Origin: Ruegeria atlantica
Lineage (GTDB): Bacteria > Pseudomonadota > Alphaproteobacteria > Rhodobacterales > Rhodobacteraceae
Assembly: GCF_013032505.1 (NCBI RefSeq)
Contig: NZ_WQCG01000002.1
Location: forward strand, 62,001-126,000
Length of the DNA stretch: 64,000 bases
Direction of reading: 5' to 3'
Shown: positions 26,722 to 35,347 of the stretch, piece by piece
Layout: each line of letters starts with the position of its first letter
Numbering within the stretch: the stretch's first letter is position 1
Translations under genes and position numbers: made by a program
Notes under the pieces: model-generated
Databases searched by the model: none
What the model saw: only the letters and a program-made list of their open reading frames with translations
What the model was told of the DNA's origin: nothing

Positions 26722-28442
26722 CAGTTGCTTGCCTTGCTGAGGTTGCGCTTGATTGATCCGGCGTTTTGGACAACTGCGCCCAGAACCTCATCACGTGGTC
26801 CGGATTTAACAACCTGCCCGCGCTCGACAACCGCAAGATCATCACATTCCGAAATCGCCTGAGGTCGGTGAGTCATAATGATCGCTGATTTTCCTGCGGC
26901 CTTGAGGTCGCGGATGGCGGCGTTCAGTGCCTCTGTCCCATCTGCATCCAGCGCCGAGTTCGGCTCGTCCAGGATCAGCAAAACGGGGTTTCCGTACAGC
27001 GCGCGAGAAAGTGCGATCCGTTGTTTCTGACCGCCTGACAACTGGCTGTCATTGCCTTCCAAGATCGTGTCGTAGCCTTTTTCAAGAGTAAGAATTAACT
27101 CATGTGCGTTGGCTTTTTTGGCTGCTTTTACCACGGCCTCGGGGTCGGGTTCTTCTGACATACGCGCGATATTTTCGGCGACTGTTCCATTAAACAACGT
27201 GACCTCTTGCGGAAGGTATCCGATATGCTGACCCAGATCCGTTGGATCATACTGATCCAGCGTTGCGCCTCCCAACCGGATCTCGCCTGCTGCCGGATGC
27301 CAAATACCCAAAAGCGCCTTGGCCAGTGTGGATTTTCCCGATCCGCTTTTTCCGATAACACCAAGCGCTCGTCCGGGTTCAAGGTTCAACGAGACGTTGC
27401 GCAGGGTTGGAGTATCCGCACCGGGGGGGATCACTGTCAGGCCTTTGGCCGTCAGGCGCGCTTCGGGCACGGGTAGTTTGGTGCGCTGTGCTTCGGGTGG
27501 CGTGGCGTCCAAAAACCGGTTTAGCGAAGTCCATGCAGTTCGGGCACGTTCCACGACGGCCCATTGTCCAACGACCTGTTCGACCGGCGCCAAAGCGCGA
27601 CCCAACAGGATCGAGCCTGCGATCATCGCGCCGGGGGTCAGTTCATTGCGCAGAACCAGCAATGCCCCAAGTGCCAGCATTGCAGACTGCAAAAACAGCC
27701 GCAGCGATTTTGTCACCGACGAAAAACTGCCGGTCCAGTCGCTGGCGGCAATTGTCTGTTGCAAGGCGTTTGTGCGCTGCCGCTGCCATCTGCGTGTGAT
27801 GTCTTCTTGCATGCCCTGCGAGCGTACGACCTCGGCCGCTTGTCTGGCATGTTCGGAAAAGATGTTGGCCTTTGCCGAAGCGGACTGCGCCATGGCGACC
27901 TTGCGACGGGTCAGCACCTGGTTCAGCAGCGCGATTACCACCAAAAGCGAACCGCCACCTACCGCCAACCAGCCCAGAAGAGGATGGAATAGAAAGATCG
28001 CAGCGATAAAGACCGGTGTCCATGGGATGTCCATGACGGCCAACAATACCGGGGAGGAACACAGGTTTTGGATGGACTCCAGATCCCGCAACGCCGTTGC
28101 AGGCGCGGCGCGCGCACGCGGGTGTAGCGATCGGCGCAGGGTCGCATCAAACACGCGTTCGTCCAATTGTGACTGAAATCGCGCACCGAAACGCGCCACG
28201 ATTCGGCCCCGTGCGAAATCGAGCATCGCCATAAGGCCGTACAAAAGTGCCACCAGCAGGAACAGCGCCGCCAGGGTTTCGACCGCTCGTGACCCAAGAA
28301 CGCGATCATAGACTTGCAACATGAACAAGGGTCCGGTCAGCATCAGCAAGTTGACAAAGATACTGAACAGAAATGCCAGCGCCAGAAATGTGATGCCTTG
28401 ATTGCGCGCTGATTGCATTTCATGTCTTGGCTGGGCGGCCAT
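26721..28442 (-). CDS. PrtD-type type I secretion ABC exporter (second system)
   Basis: About 573 residues. Six membrane helices lie in the first ~310 residues, with no C39-like domain, which separates it from the first exporter and places it with PrtD/HasD/AprD. The ATPase has Walker A GKSGSGKST, signature LSGGQKQR, Walker B LLILDEPNSALD and MTHR. The chosen ATG at 28442 has GAGAA upstream; a GTG at 28460 is an alternative. PrtD-type exporters move RTX proteins without N-terminal signals, so the divergent beta-propeller/RTX protein is a natural cargo. Confidence 0.92.
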   Translation of the reverse strand: MAAQPRHEMQSARNQGITFLALAFLFSIFVNLLMLTGPLFMLQVYDRVLGSRAVETLAALFLLVALLYGLMAMLDFARGRIVARFGARFQSQLDERVFDATLRRSLHPRARAAPATALRDLESIQNLCSSPVLLAVMDIPWTPVFIAAIFLFHPLLGWLAVGGGSLLVVIALLNQVLTRRKVAMAQSASAKANIFSEHARQAAEVVRSQGMQEDITRRWQRQRTNALQQTIAASDWTGSFSSVTKSLRLFLQSAMLALGALLVLRNELTPGAMIAGSILLGRALAPVEQVVGQWAVVERARTAWTSLNRFLDATPPEAQRTKLPVPEARLTAKGLTVIPPGADTPTLRNVSLNLEPGRALGVIGKSGSGKSTLAKALLGIWHPAAGEIRLGGATLDQYDPTDLGQHIGYLPQEVTLFNGTVAENIARMSEEPDPEAVVKAAKKANAHELILTLEKGYDTILEGNDSQLSGGQKQRIALSRALYGNPVLLILDEPNSALDADGTEALNAAIRDLKAAGKSAIIMTHRPQAISECDDLAVVERGQVVKSGPRDEVLGAVVQNAGSIKRNLSKASN

Positions 28443-28493
28443 GCGGTTCTCAATATTCACGAACGAAGCTTCTCGTTTTCTGTTGCTCGGGTT

Positions 28494-28513
28494 GCGAATG
28501 GGCTAGCATTCGC
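28494..28513. promoter_or_regulatory. Inverted repeat upstream of the second exporter operon
   Basis: GCGAATG and CATTCGC are separated by six bases in the 234-bp divergent region between the PrtD-type exporter (minus) and the GlxA-type regulator (plus). The symmetry and position suggest a protein-binding site. No regulator is assigned. Confidence 0.3.
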
Positions 28514-28676
28514 GCGCATCCTAGACTCATGTCCCAACAGTGGAAATGCATGTCGTCACGGATTGTCCATATGCCGCCGACAGCATTAGTAACAGGGTTA
28601 TTGGCATCCGACTTTCGTGTTGATCGAATTGATATTTTCTTTGATCTTCACGTAGCGCAATTGAGGCAGAGTCCAC

Positions 28677-29687
28677 ATGGAAAACATCTCAGACCCCATG
28701 ACCCGCGTTCTTGTCGTGGTTGCGCCCGGCTTTAATCTGGCCGCTACAATGGGATTTATTGATCCGTTTCGAGCGGCCAACTATCTGGATGGGACGCTCT
28801 ATTTCAAATGGGACTTTGTGTCCGAGGATGGCGGCTATTGTATCGCAAGCAATGGGGCCGGAATAAATACTGTGGCGCTGGGCGATGTCGATGCGGCCGA
28901 TATCGTGGTGGTTTCAACAAGCTGGACGCCTGAAAAGCATGTAACTCAGAAAACGGGCAACGCACTGCGTCAGTGGGCGCGTAGCGGTGCCACCTTGGGT
29001 GGGTTGGATACCGGAGCATTCATCTTGGCGTGGGCCGGACTGCTGAAGGGGCGCCGGGCGACTGTTCACTACGAACATATCGATGCTTTTCAAGAGCTTT
29101 ACCCGGATGTCAACGTTGTCGAAAACCTGTTTGTACTGGATGGAAACCGGATTTCCTGTTGCGGCGGTAACGCCTCCGTGGACTTTGGATTGCAGATTGT
29201 GAAAGGCGTTTGCGGCAGCGCTCTGGCAAATGCGGCTGCCAGATATATCTTTCACGATCGTCTCAGAGGGCCTTCGGATCTGCAGCAGCCACAACACAGC
29301 GAACCTTTGGGCTCAACGGTTCCTGCCAAGCTAAGGGCGGCCATTCAGGAGATGGAGGCCAATCTGGAAAATCCGATTCCTGTGCCCGAGATTTGCAAGA
29401 AGGCTGGGATATCTCACCGCCAGCTGGACCGATTGTTTGGAACCTACATCAAGAAGACGCCCGCTCTGTATTACCGGGATATCCGATTGGACCGAGCGCG
29501 GGGCTTGGTAACGCAGACGGAACTGCCTATTGCCGAAGTGGCAGTCGCATCCGGATTTGCCAGTCAGGTGCATTTCAGCCGTGCGTATAAAGAGCGTTTC
29601 GGGTTGCCGCCGACCCGCGACAGGGTGGATGGTCGGGTCCCGTTTGAGTTTCGGGCATGGCCGATGCATCGCAAATCCAAGGGATAA
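28677..29687 (+). CDS. GlxA-family AraC-type transcriptional regulator
   Basis: 336 residues. The N-terminal DJ-1/PfpI (class I glutamine amidotransferase-like) domain spans ~residues 8-190 and the C-terminal AraC double helix-turn-helix ~230-320 (ICKKAGISHRQLDRLF; IAEVAVASGFASQVHFSRAY). GbdR, ChoR-like and CdhR-like regulators of choline, glycine betaine and carnitine use share this layout. The gene immediately precedes the Rieske-oxygenase operon on the same strand, 138 bp upstream, so it is the likely activator of that operon. The amidotransferase-like domain probably senses a small metabolite rather than acting as an enzyme. GAGG precedes the ATG. Confidence 0.9.
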   Translation: MENISDPMTRVLVVVAPGFNLAATMGFIDPFRAANYLDGTLYFKWDFVSEDGGYCIASNGAGINTVALGDVDAADIVVVSTSWTPEKHVTQKTGNALRQWARSGATLGGLDTGAFILAWAGLLKGRRATVHYEHIDAFQELYPDVNVVENLFVLDGNRISCCGGNASVDFGLQIVKGVCGSALANAAARYIFHDRLRGPSDLQQPQHSEPLGSTVPAKLRAAIQEMEANLENPIPVPEICKKAGISHRQLDRLFGTYIKKTPALYYRDIRLDRARGLVTQTELPIAEVAVASGFASQVHFSRAYKERFGLPPTRDRVDGRVPFEFRAWPMHRKSKG

Positions 29688-29825
29688 TAATGGGCTATTT
29701 CCGATTGGCGTAAAATGTAAAATATACGGCGAAAAAAGTTAAGAAAACGGGTGAAAATGGTCTGACTATTGACGCTGTGAGCCAGCCAATGGGTCGTTGT
29801 TTACCCCAGAGCCGTGGAGTTTCCG

Positions 29826-30965
29826 ATGCGCGATCTGCCGTCAAAAGACCAATTCAAACGGATATCCGAAGGTTTCAGTCCAGATCCTTTCAACACGAAC
29901 TCTTTGAAGGCCGAAGCTTATGTCGATCCTGCGTGGAATCAGGTCGACCTAAACGAAATCATCGCAAAGACCTGGCAATGGGTGTGTCATGTCGAAAAAC
30001 TCCGCACGCCCGGATCCTTTGTCACGGTCGAGATTGCTGGCCGTTCCATTGCAGTCGTGCGTGATCGTGAAGGCGAACTGCGCGCTTTTTATAACGTTTG
30101 CAAGCATCGGGCACATCATTTGCTGACCGGTGAAGGCCAGACAACGCGGATCATGTGCCCCTACCATGCGTGGGTTTATAAATTGGATGGTCAGCTTGTT
30201 CGCGCGCCCGAGACCGAGAGTCTGACCAATTTCAACACCAGGGACATTTGTCTGGATCAGGTGCAGGTCGAAGAGTTCGCGGGCTTTATCTACGTCAACC
30301 TCGATCCATCTGCGCGCCCGTTGCGCGAGGTGTCCGGAGAACTTGAGACGGAAATACGTCATTGGGCCCCGGATATCGAAAAACTGACTTTTGGCCATCG
30401 CCTGACCTATGACATCAAGTCCAATTGGAAGAACGTGGTCGACAACTTCCTTGAATGCTACCACTGCCCGACTGCGCATAAGGACTTCTGCGACCTGGTG
30501 GATATGGACACCTACAAAGTGACCACATATGGCATTTACTCCAGCCACATGGCCGAGGCTGGTAAGGGTACCAACACCGCCTACAACGTCTCGAACGCGA
30601 CTGTGCGCACGCACGCCGTTTGGTGGTTGTGGCCAACGACCTGCCTGATGCGCTACCCAGGTCGATCTTCGATGATCGTTCTGAATATCATCCCCATCGG
30701 TCCCGATCGGACGCTGGAAACTTATGATTTCTTTCTCGAGACCCCGGAACCGGACGAAGCAGAGCTTGAGGCGATCCGCTATCTGGACCAAGTCCTGCAA
30801 CGTGAAGACATCGACATCGTCGAAAGCGTTCAGCGCGGGATGAGCACGCCTGCGTTCACGCAAGGGCGTATTGTGCATGACCCGAGCGGTTCAGGTAAAT
30901 CTGAACACGCGGTGCATCACTTCCACGGGCTGGTTCTTGATGCCTATGCAAAGGCGGCCCCGTGA
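29826..30965 (+). CDS. Rieske-type oxygenase alpha subunit, CntA/GbcA-like
   Basis: 379 residues. An N-terminal Rieske [2Fe-2S] domain has C92-x-H94 and C111-x2-H114. The C-terminal catalytic domain has the mononuclear-iron histidines in FLECYHCPTAH. The closing EDIDIVESVQRGM, GRIVHDPSGSGKSEHAV pattern is characteristic of the branch acting on quaternary amines (carnitine monooxygenase CntA, glycine betaine demethylase GbcA, stachydrine demethylase). ATG 29826 follows GGAG with six-base spacing; a GTG at 29814 is too close to the same site. Its stop overlaps the choline-sulfatase start by four bases. A reductase partner (CntB/GbcB-like) is not encoded in the window. Substrate by inference: a trimethylammonium compound. 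Confidence 0.88.
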   Translation: MRDLPSKDQFKRISEGFSPDPFNTNSLKAEAYVDPAWNQVDLNEIIAKTWQWVCHVEKLRTPGSFVTVEIAGRSIAVVRDREGELRAFYNVCKHRAHHLLTGEGQTTRIMCPYHAWVYKLDGQLVRAPETESLTNFNTRDICLDQVQVEEFAGFIYVNLDPSARPLREVSGELETEIRHWAPDIEKLTFGHRLTYDIKSNWKNVVDNFLECYHCPTAHKDFCDLVDMDTYKVTTYGIYSSHMAEAGKGTNTAYNVSNATVRTHAVWWLWPTTCLMRYPGRSSMIVLNIIPIGPDRTLETYDFFLETPEPDEAELEAIRYLDQVLQREDIDIVESVQRGMSTPAFTQGRIVHDPSGSGKSEHAVHHFHGLVLDAYAKAAP

Positions 30966-32497
30966 CACGGTCGAACATTGTTGTGGTCATGGCTGACCAA
31001 CTGGCGCCGCAGTTTTGCGGCGCCTATGGCCACCCGACCGTGAAAACACCGCACGTTGATGAACTTGCGGCCCGCGGGATGAGGTTCGATGCGGCGTATT
31101 GCAACTCACCCCTGTGCGCTCCATCGCGTTTCGCCTTCATGTCTGGCCAATTGATTAGTCGGATCGCGGCCTATGACAATGCCAGCGAGTTCCGGGCCTC
31201 AGTCCCAACGTTCGCGCACTACCTGACGGCGCTTGGATATCGCACATGTTTGTCTGGCAAAATGCACTTTATCGGTCCAGACCAAAAACACGGGTTTCAG
31301 GATCGCGTCACGACGGACATCTATCCAGCCGATTTCGCCTGGACTCCAGACTGGGAGGCTCCGGACGAACGAATCGACAAATGGTATCACAACATGCAAA
31401 CGGTCAAAGAAAGCGGCACTGCTGTAGCGACCTTTCAGACCGACTATGATGACGAGGTCGAGTTCGCCGCGCGACGCTGGCTAATCGACCGCGGCAGGGA
31501 TCGTGCTGCTGGGGACAAATCGCCGTTTTGTTTGGTCACCAGCTTCATCCACCCGCACGATCCCTATGTGGCCAAGCCGGAATGGTGGGACCTCTACTCG
31601 GATGCAGAAGTACCAATGCCGGAGTTCACGTTGATGCCCGAGGATCAAGATCCTTTCTCGCGTCGGGTGATGGACGGCATCGAGGCGAGTTATGTACCGC
31701 TGACCGAAGAAGAAGTTTGCCGGGCCCGTCGCGCCTATCTGGCTAATGTCAGTTATTTCGACAGCAAGGTAGGAGCTATAGTGACGGCGTTGGACGACAT
31801 AGGAGAGTTGGACAATACCATTATCATCGTGACCGCAGATCACGGCGATATGCTGGGAGAACGCGGCCTGTGGTATAAAATGAACTTCTTCGAACACTCG
31901 GCCCGGGTGCCGTTGATCATGGCGGGTCCGGGGGTGAAGCAGGGTGAGGCCCCAAACGCGTGTTCGTTGGTTGATATGCTTCCGACTTTTGTCGATATCG
32001 CCGACGGCATTGATGACATGCTCGGCGAGCCCGTTGACGGCCGTTCACTGATGCCGCTTGCGCGTGGTGAATGTGATCCGGTTGACGAAGCCATCGGCGA
32101 ATATTGCGCCGAGATGACGCCATATCCTGTCTTCATGATCCGACGCGGATCGCTGAAATACATCCACTGCGACCCTGATCCGCCGCAGCTTTATGACCTT
32201 GCCACCGATCCGCTTGAAAAGGTCAATGTCGCTGGCGATCTGGCATTTGCAGAGCAGGCCGCTGCGTTTTCTGAAGAAGTCGCGCGCCGCTGGGACAGCG
32301 AACAACTGCGCGCCGACGTGATTGCAACTCAAAAATCTCGCCGGGCACTTCACGCCGCAATGGAAGCGGGCGCCGGAGAAGCATGGGATTACAACCCGCC
32401 GAGAGACGCGGCGCAGGAATACGTTCGCAACCACGTGGACTGGACGGCGGCGGCAACCCGCTATCGCTATCCGCCGTTAAAGGAGACTGACAAATGA
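30962..32497 (+). CDS. betC: Choline-sulfatase
   Basis: 511 residues, start GTG overlapping the oxygenase stop. Metal site MADQLAPQFCGAYGH; formylglycine motif CAPSR with Cys52; and the choline-sulfatase-specific run SRIAAYDNASEF, CLSGKMHFIGPDQKHGF, TDIYPADFAWTPDW. The late metal site is TADHGDMLGERGLWYK, and a C-terminal choline-sulfatase tail ends in HVDWTAAATRYRYPP. It hydrolyses choline-O-sulfate to choline and sulfate in the cytoplasm. Unusually it sits not with betAB or choline transporters but between a Rieske oxygenase and dehydrogenases, so a sulfate ester related to choline sulfate may be the real substrate here. Confidence 0.92.
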   Translation: MTRSNIVVVMADQLAPQFCGAYGHPTVKTPHVDELAARGMRFDAAYCNSPLCAPSRFAFMSGQLISRIAAYDNASEFRASVPTFAHYLTALGYRTCLSGKMHFIGPDQKHGFQDRVTTDIYPADFAWTPDWEAPDERIDKWYHNMQTVKESGTAVATFQTDYDDEVEFAARRWLIDRGRDRAAGDKSPFCLVTSFIHPHDPYVAKPEWWDLYSDAEVPMPEFTLMPEDQDPFSRRVMDGIEASYVPLTEEEVCRARRAYLANVSYFDSKVGAIVTALDDIGELDNTIIIVTADHGDMLGERGLWYKMNFFEHSARVPLIMAGPGVKQGEAPNACSLVDMLPTFVDIADGIDDMLGEPVDGRSLMPLARGECDPVDEAIGEYCAEMTPYPVFMIRRGSLKYIHCDPDPPQLYDLATDPLEKVNVAGDLAFAEQAAAFSEEVARRWDSEQLRADVIATQKSRRALHAAMEAGAGEAWDYNPPRDAAQEYVRNHVDWTAAATRYRYPPLKETDK

Positions 32498-33288
32498 TGC
32501 TGAAAGGCAAAACCGCTTTGGTCACCGGAGGGCGCGGCGGGATCGGTCGCGCCATCGTTTCCCGCTTTCTACGCGAGGGCGCGCGGGTCTTTGCAGCGGA
32601 TATTACGCCCGAGGGGTCATTGGCGTCTCATGACGATGATGGCAGCATTTTTGTTAAACTCGACGTCACCAAAGAAACAGATGCAATTGCCGCGATGGAA
32701 CAAGTTGCTGCCGAAGCAGGTCAGCTGAACATCCTTGTCAACGCCGCCGGAATAGAGATTGAAAAGACCATCGAAGAAACCTCACTTGAGGAATGGAACC
32801 TGTCATTCGCAGTCAACGTGACGGGGACTTTTTTGACCTCGAAACACAGTCTGCCCTTGATGCGTAAGGCAGCAGCATCTGGGGCTTCCGCTTCGATTAT
32901 CAATTTCGGTAGCTATGACGGGTTCATCGCCGATCCGGGTTTGGCCGCCTATTGCGCAACGAAGGGCGCGGTGCACGCTTTGACCAAAGCGATGGCTTGT
33001 GACCACGGGCCTGAAGGTATCCGCGTGAATGCGATTTGCCCGGGTTATGTCGATACACCTATGTTGCAGAGTTTTTTTACCGGCGACGGGTCAGGCGCGG
33101 GCGGCAAGTCGATCGGTCAACTGCAGCAGGCAGTTCGCGACGTGCATCCTATGCGTACTTACGGTACGCCGGATGACATAGCCAATCTGGTGAATTGGCT
33201 GGCTTCGGATGAGGCACGCTATGCTAGCGGACAGCTCTGGGTTCTGGACGGAGGGCTGAGCGCGCAGGTTCAGCAGATGAAGCTTTGA
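32494..33288 (+). CDS. SDR-family NAD(P)-dependent dehydrogenase
   Basis: 264 residues, classical short-chain dehydrogenase. Cofactor motif TGGRGGIGRAI, NAAGIE, active-site Ser followed by Y-x3-K (AYCATKGAV), and PGYVDTPM. GGAG precedes a double ATG (32494/32497) that overlaps the choline-sulfatase stop. It is one of two SDRs in the same operon and should oxidise an alcohol or reduce a ketone intermediate of the pathway. The exact substrate is unknown. Confidence 0.9.
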   Translation: MMLKGKTALVTGGRGGIGRAIVSRFLREGARVFAADITPEGSLASHDDDGSIFVKLDVTKETDAIAAMEQVAAEAGQLNILVNAAGIEIEKTIEETSLEEWNLSFAVNVTGTFLTSKHSLPLMRKAAASGASASIINFGSYDGFIADPGLAAYCATKGAVHALTKAMACDHGPEGIRVNAICPGYVDTPMLQSFFTGDGSGAGGKSIGQLQQAVRDVHPMRTYGTPDDIANLVNWLASDEARYASGQLWVLDGGLSAQVQQMKL

Positions 33289-33551
33289 AAGTTGTAAAGC
33301 CGAGTTTCCAAACAGAACTAGAAATTGGAGATTTGACTCTGAGCGATGGTATCGCCTTCGCGCAGCAGGCCGAGGCACTAGTATTGGCCCGTTGGCGGCA
33401 CATGAGTGATTATTGGTCAGCATTCTGTAAGAGAGGCATCCAGACAAACATGTTGATTAACCTTGATACGGTCAAAGATGTGGGGGAAGTAACACCCGCG
33501 CCAGAACCTGCGAACGGGGAAAAAATGACCCAAATGCCGGAGGTGCTTTGA
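33285..33551 (+). CDS. Small unknown protein between the two SDR genes
   Basis: 88 residues, unrecognised. The frame starts with TTG overlapping the first SDR stop (TTGA) and ends with TGA overlapping the second SDR start (TGATG), so it fills the gap exactly. That supports a real, coupled gene. The first half is helix-prone (LSDGIAFAQQAEALVLARW, then MSDYWSAFCKRG), faintly reminiscent of phasin-like helices; the end is polar with a Pro/Glu stretch. No signal peptide and no membrane helix are visible. I assign no function. Confidence 0.55.
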   Translation: MKVVKPSFQTELEIGDLTLSDGIAFAQQAEALVLARWRHMSDYWSAFCKRGIQTNMLINLDTVKDVGEVTPAPEPANGEKMTQMPEVL

Positions 33552-34291
33552 TGCGGTTGGCTGGAAAAAGAGCGCTGGTTACTGGGGGCCGCCAAGGGAT
33601 TGGGCGCGGGATTGTCGACGCGTTCCTCAGGGAAGGTGCCGTTGTCACGACCTGTGGGCGCGGGGCAAGACCTGACGGGTTGCCAGATGATGTTATCTGG
33701 TACCCGCTGGATGTCGCTAACGCTGACGCAGTTGAAGATCTGGCACACACGACCAATGGCACGGATATCCTCGTCAACAATGCGGGTGTTCAGGTCGAAA
33801 AATCCGTCGCCGACAGTACGGATGCCGATTGGGAGGCTGTGATTGGCACGAATTGTCGGGGCGTATTCAACCTTTGCCGCGCTTACATCCCGCGGATGAC
33901 CGAGGGGAGCTCGATTATCAATATTGGGTCGATCTCGGGTAAGGCCGCGGACCCTTCGATGGCGCTTTATAATGCGTCCAAGGCGTTCGTGCACGGGCTG
34001 ACGCGGTCGATTGCTGTCGATCATGGTCCTGAAATCCGGTGCAATGCGATCTGCCCTGGCTGGATCGAAACCGGAATGCTCGACGCGGGATTTGATCTGG
34101 CGTCTGACCCGACAGCGGCACGTCAGGATGCACTGAAGCGGCATCCAACTCGGCGCTTTGGAAGGCCCGAGGATATCGCCAGCATGGCGGTTTGGCTGGC
34201 TTCGGATGAGGCCGGTTTTGCCACGGGTCAGCTGTTCACGGTGGATGGTGGTATGACGGCTGCCTCACCCCTTAATCCGGGATTGTTTTGA
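33551..34291 (+). CDS. SDR-family oxidoreductase, second copy
   Basis: 246 residues. TGGRQGIGRGI cofactor loop, NNAGVQ, active-site region with Y-x3-K (LYNASKAFV), and PGWIETGM. Start ATG overlaps the small-protein stop, and the stop overlaps the next gene's ATG. It is clearly distinct from the first SDR, so the two probably act on different intermediates or in opposite directions. Confidence 0.9.
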   Translation: MRLAGKRALVTGGRQGIGRGIVDAFLREGAVVTTCGRGARPDGLPDDVIWYPLDVANADAVEDLAHTTNGTDILVNNAGVQVEKSVADSTDADWEAVIGTNCRGVFNLCRAYIPRMTEGSSIINIGSISGKAADPSMALYNASKAFVHGLTRSIAVDHGPEIRCNAICPGWIETGMLDAGFDLASDPTAARQDALKRHPTRRFGRPEDIASMAVWLASDEAGFATGQLFTVDGGMTAASPLNPGLF

Positions 34292-35217
34292 TGCACACTC
34301 AGCATACGGCTTGCCTTGGGGGCGGGGTGATTGGCGCCAGTTGGGCCGCGTTGTTTCTGGCATCTGGCCGTTCAGTTGCGATGTATGATCCGGCCCCGGA
34401 CGCTGAACTGAAAGTGCGCGCCTATGTAGAAATGGCATGGCCAGCAATGGTCGAATTAGGGCTGGCAGAGCAGGGGACACCCGATGCAATCACCTTCTGC
34501 CGGGACGCGGCCAGCGCTGTCGCAGGTGCAGGGTTTGTGCAGGAAAACGTGCCAGAGCGTCTGGAGATCAAACACGCGATATTTTCCGAGATCGAGCCCT
34601 CATTGGCACCTGATGCGATTGTCGCCAGTTCCGCCTCGGGGTTGACGCTTAGCCAAATGCAGCGGGGTTGGAAAAACCCGGCTCGTTTCGTTCTGGGGCA
34701 CCCGTTCAACCCACCGCATCTGATACCTTTGGTTGAAGTTCTGGGAAATGACAAAACGGACAATGGTGTGGTCGAGGCGGCGCAGGGTTTCTACGAAAGC
34801 CTCGGCAAGACCACGATCCGCGTCAACAAAGAGGTTCCAGGTCACGTGGCCAATCGCCTGCAAGCCGCGATCTGGCGAGAGGCTATCCATCTGGTGACAT
34901 CAGGCGTTGCTTCGGTCGAAGATGTCGATAAGGCGGTCTGGGCGGGTCCGGGTTTGCGGTGGGCCGCTATGGGCCCGACAATGTTGTTCAACCTTGGGGC
35001 CGCTGAAGGTGGACTGCAGGCTTTTTGCGATCATTTTTCCCACACATTCAACGGATGGTGGGATGATTTGGGTGACGTTCACTTGGACGACGATGTGACC
35101 CGACAATTGGTTGACGGCGTTGAAGCCGAAGCGCGCGGAAAATCACCGGCCGAGCTGTCACGGCAACGCGATGCCATGATCGTCGCATTGCAAAAATCAG
35201 TTGCGGGTTTGCGCTGA
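34291..35217 (+). CDS. 3-hydroxyacyl-CoA dehydrogenase-fold enzyme, carnitine 3-dehydrogenase-like
   Basis: 308 residues. N-terminal Rossmann domain with GGGVIGASWAALF, ASSASGLT, GHPFNPPHLIPLVEV and KEVPGHVANRL, then a helical C-terminal domain (GPGLRWAAMGP). Size and motif string match L-carnitine dehydrogenase and lambda-crystallin/gulonate-dehydrogenase relatives rather than fatty-acid beta-oxidation enzymes. Expected reaction: NAD-dependent oxidation of a 3-hydroxy group on a carnitine-like acid. It is the last gene of the operon that begins with the Rieske oxygenase. Confidence 0.85.
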   Translation: MHTQHTACLGGGVIGASWAALFLASGRSVAMYDPAPDAELKVRAYVEMAWPAMVELGLAEQGTPDAITFCRDAASAVAGAGFVQENVPERLEIKHAIFSEIEPSLAPDAIVASSASGLTLSQMQRGWKNPARFVLGHPFNPPHLIPLVEVLGNDKTDNGVVEAAQGFYESLGKTTIRVNKEVPGHVANRLQAAIWREAIHLVTSGVASVEDVDKAVWAGPGLRWAAMGPTMLFNLGAAEGGLQAFCDHFSHTFNGWWDDLGDVHLDDDVTRQLVDGVEAEARGKSPAELSRQRDAMIVALQKSVAGLR

Positions 35218-35309
35218 CAATTGGCTGCTGTGCAAAGGTTTACGACGATCATCGCCGAGTTGACGCCAATCGGTCCTTTGCCGCGCGCCCAACGACGCTT
35301 TGATGTGTG

Positions 35310-35340
35310 GCTGAACACCGCGCATTTGCATGTGTTCAGC
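35310..35340. terminator. Inverted repeat between convergent genes
   Basis: A perfect 9-bp inverted repeat, GCTGAACAC / GTGTTCAGC, with a 13-base loop lies in the 130-bp gap between the convergent dehydrogenase and aminotransferase genes. There is no T-run on either side, so factor-independent termination is weakly supported. Position makes a terminator or mRNA 3'-end structure the best guess. Confidence 0.35.
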
Positions 35341-35347
35341 TGCATAG

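Noticed and set aside
29949..30878. 309-codon minus-strand frame
   Set aside because: Lies wholly inside the Rieske oxygenase gene, whose metal-binding motifs are intact.
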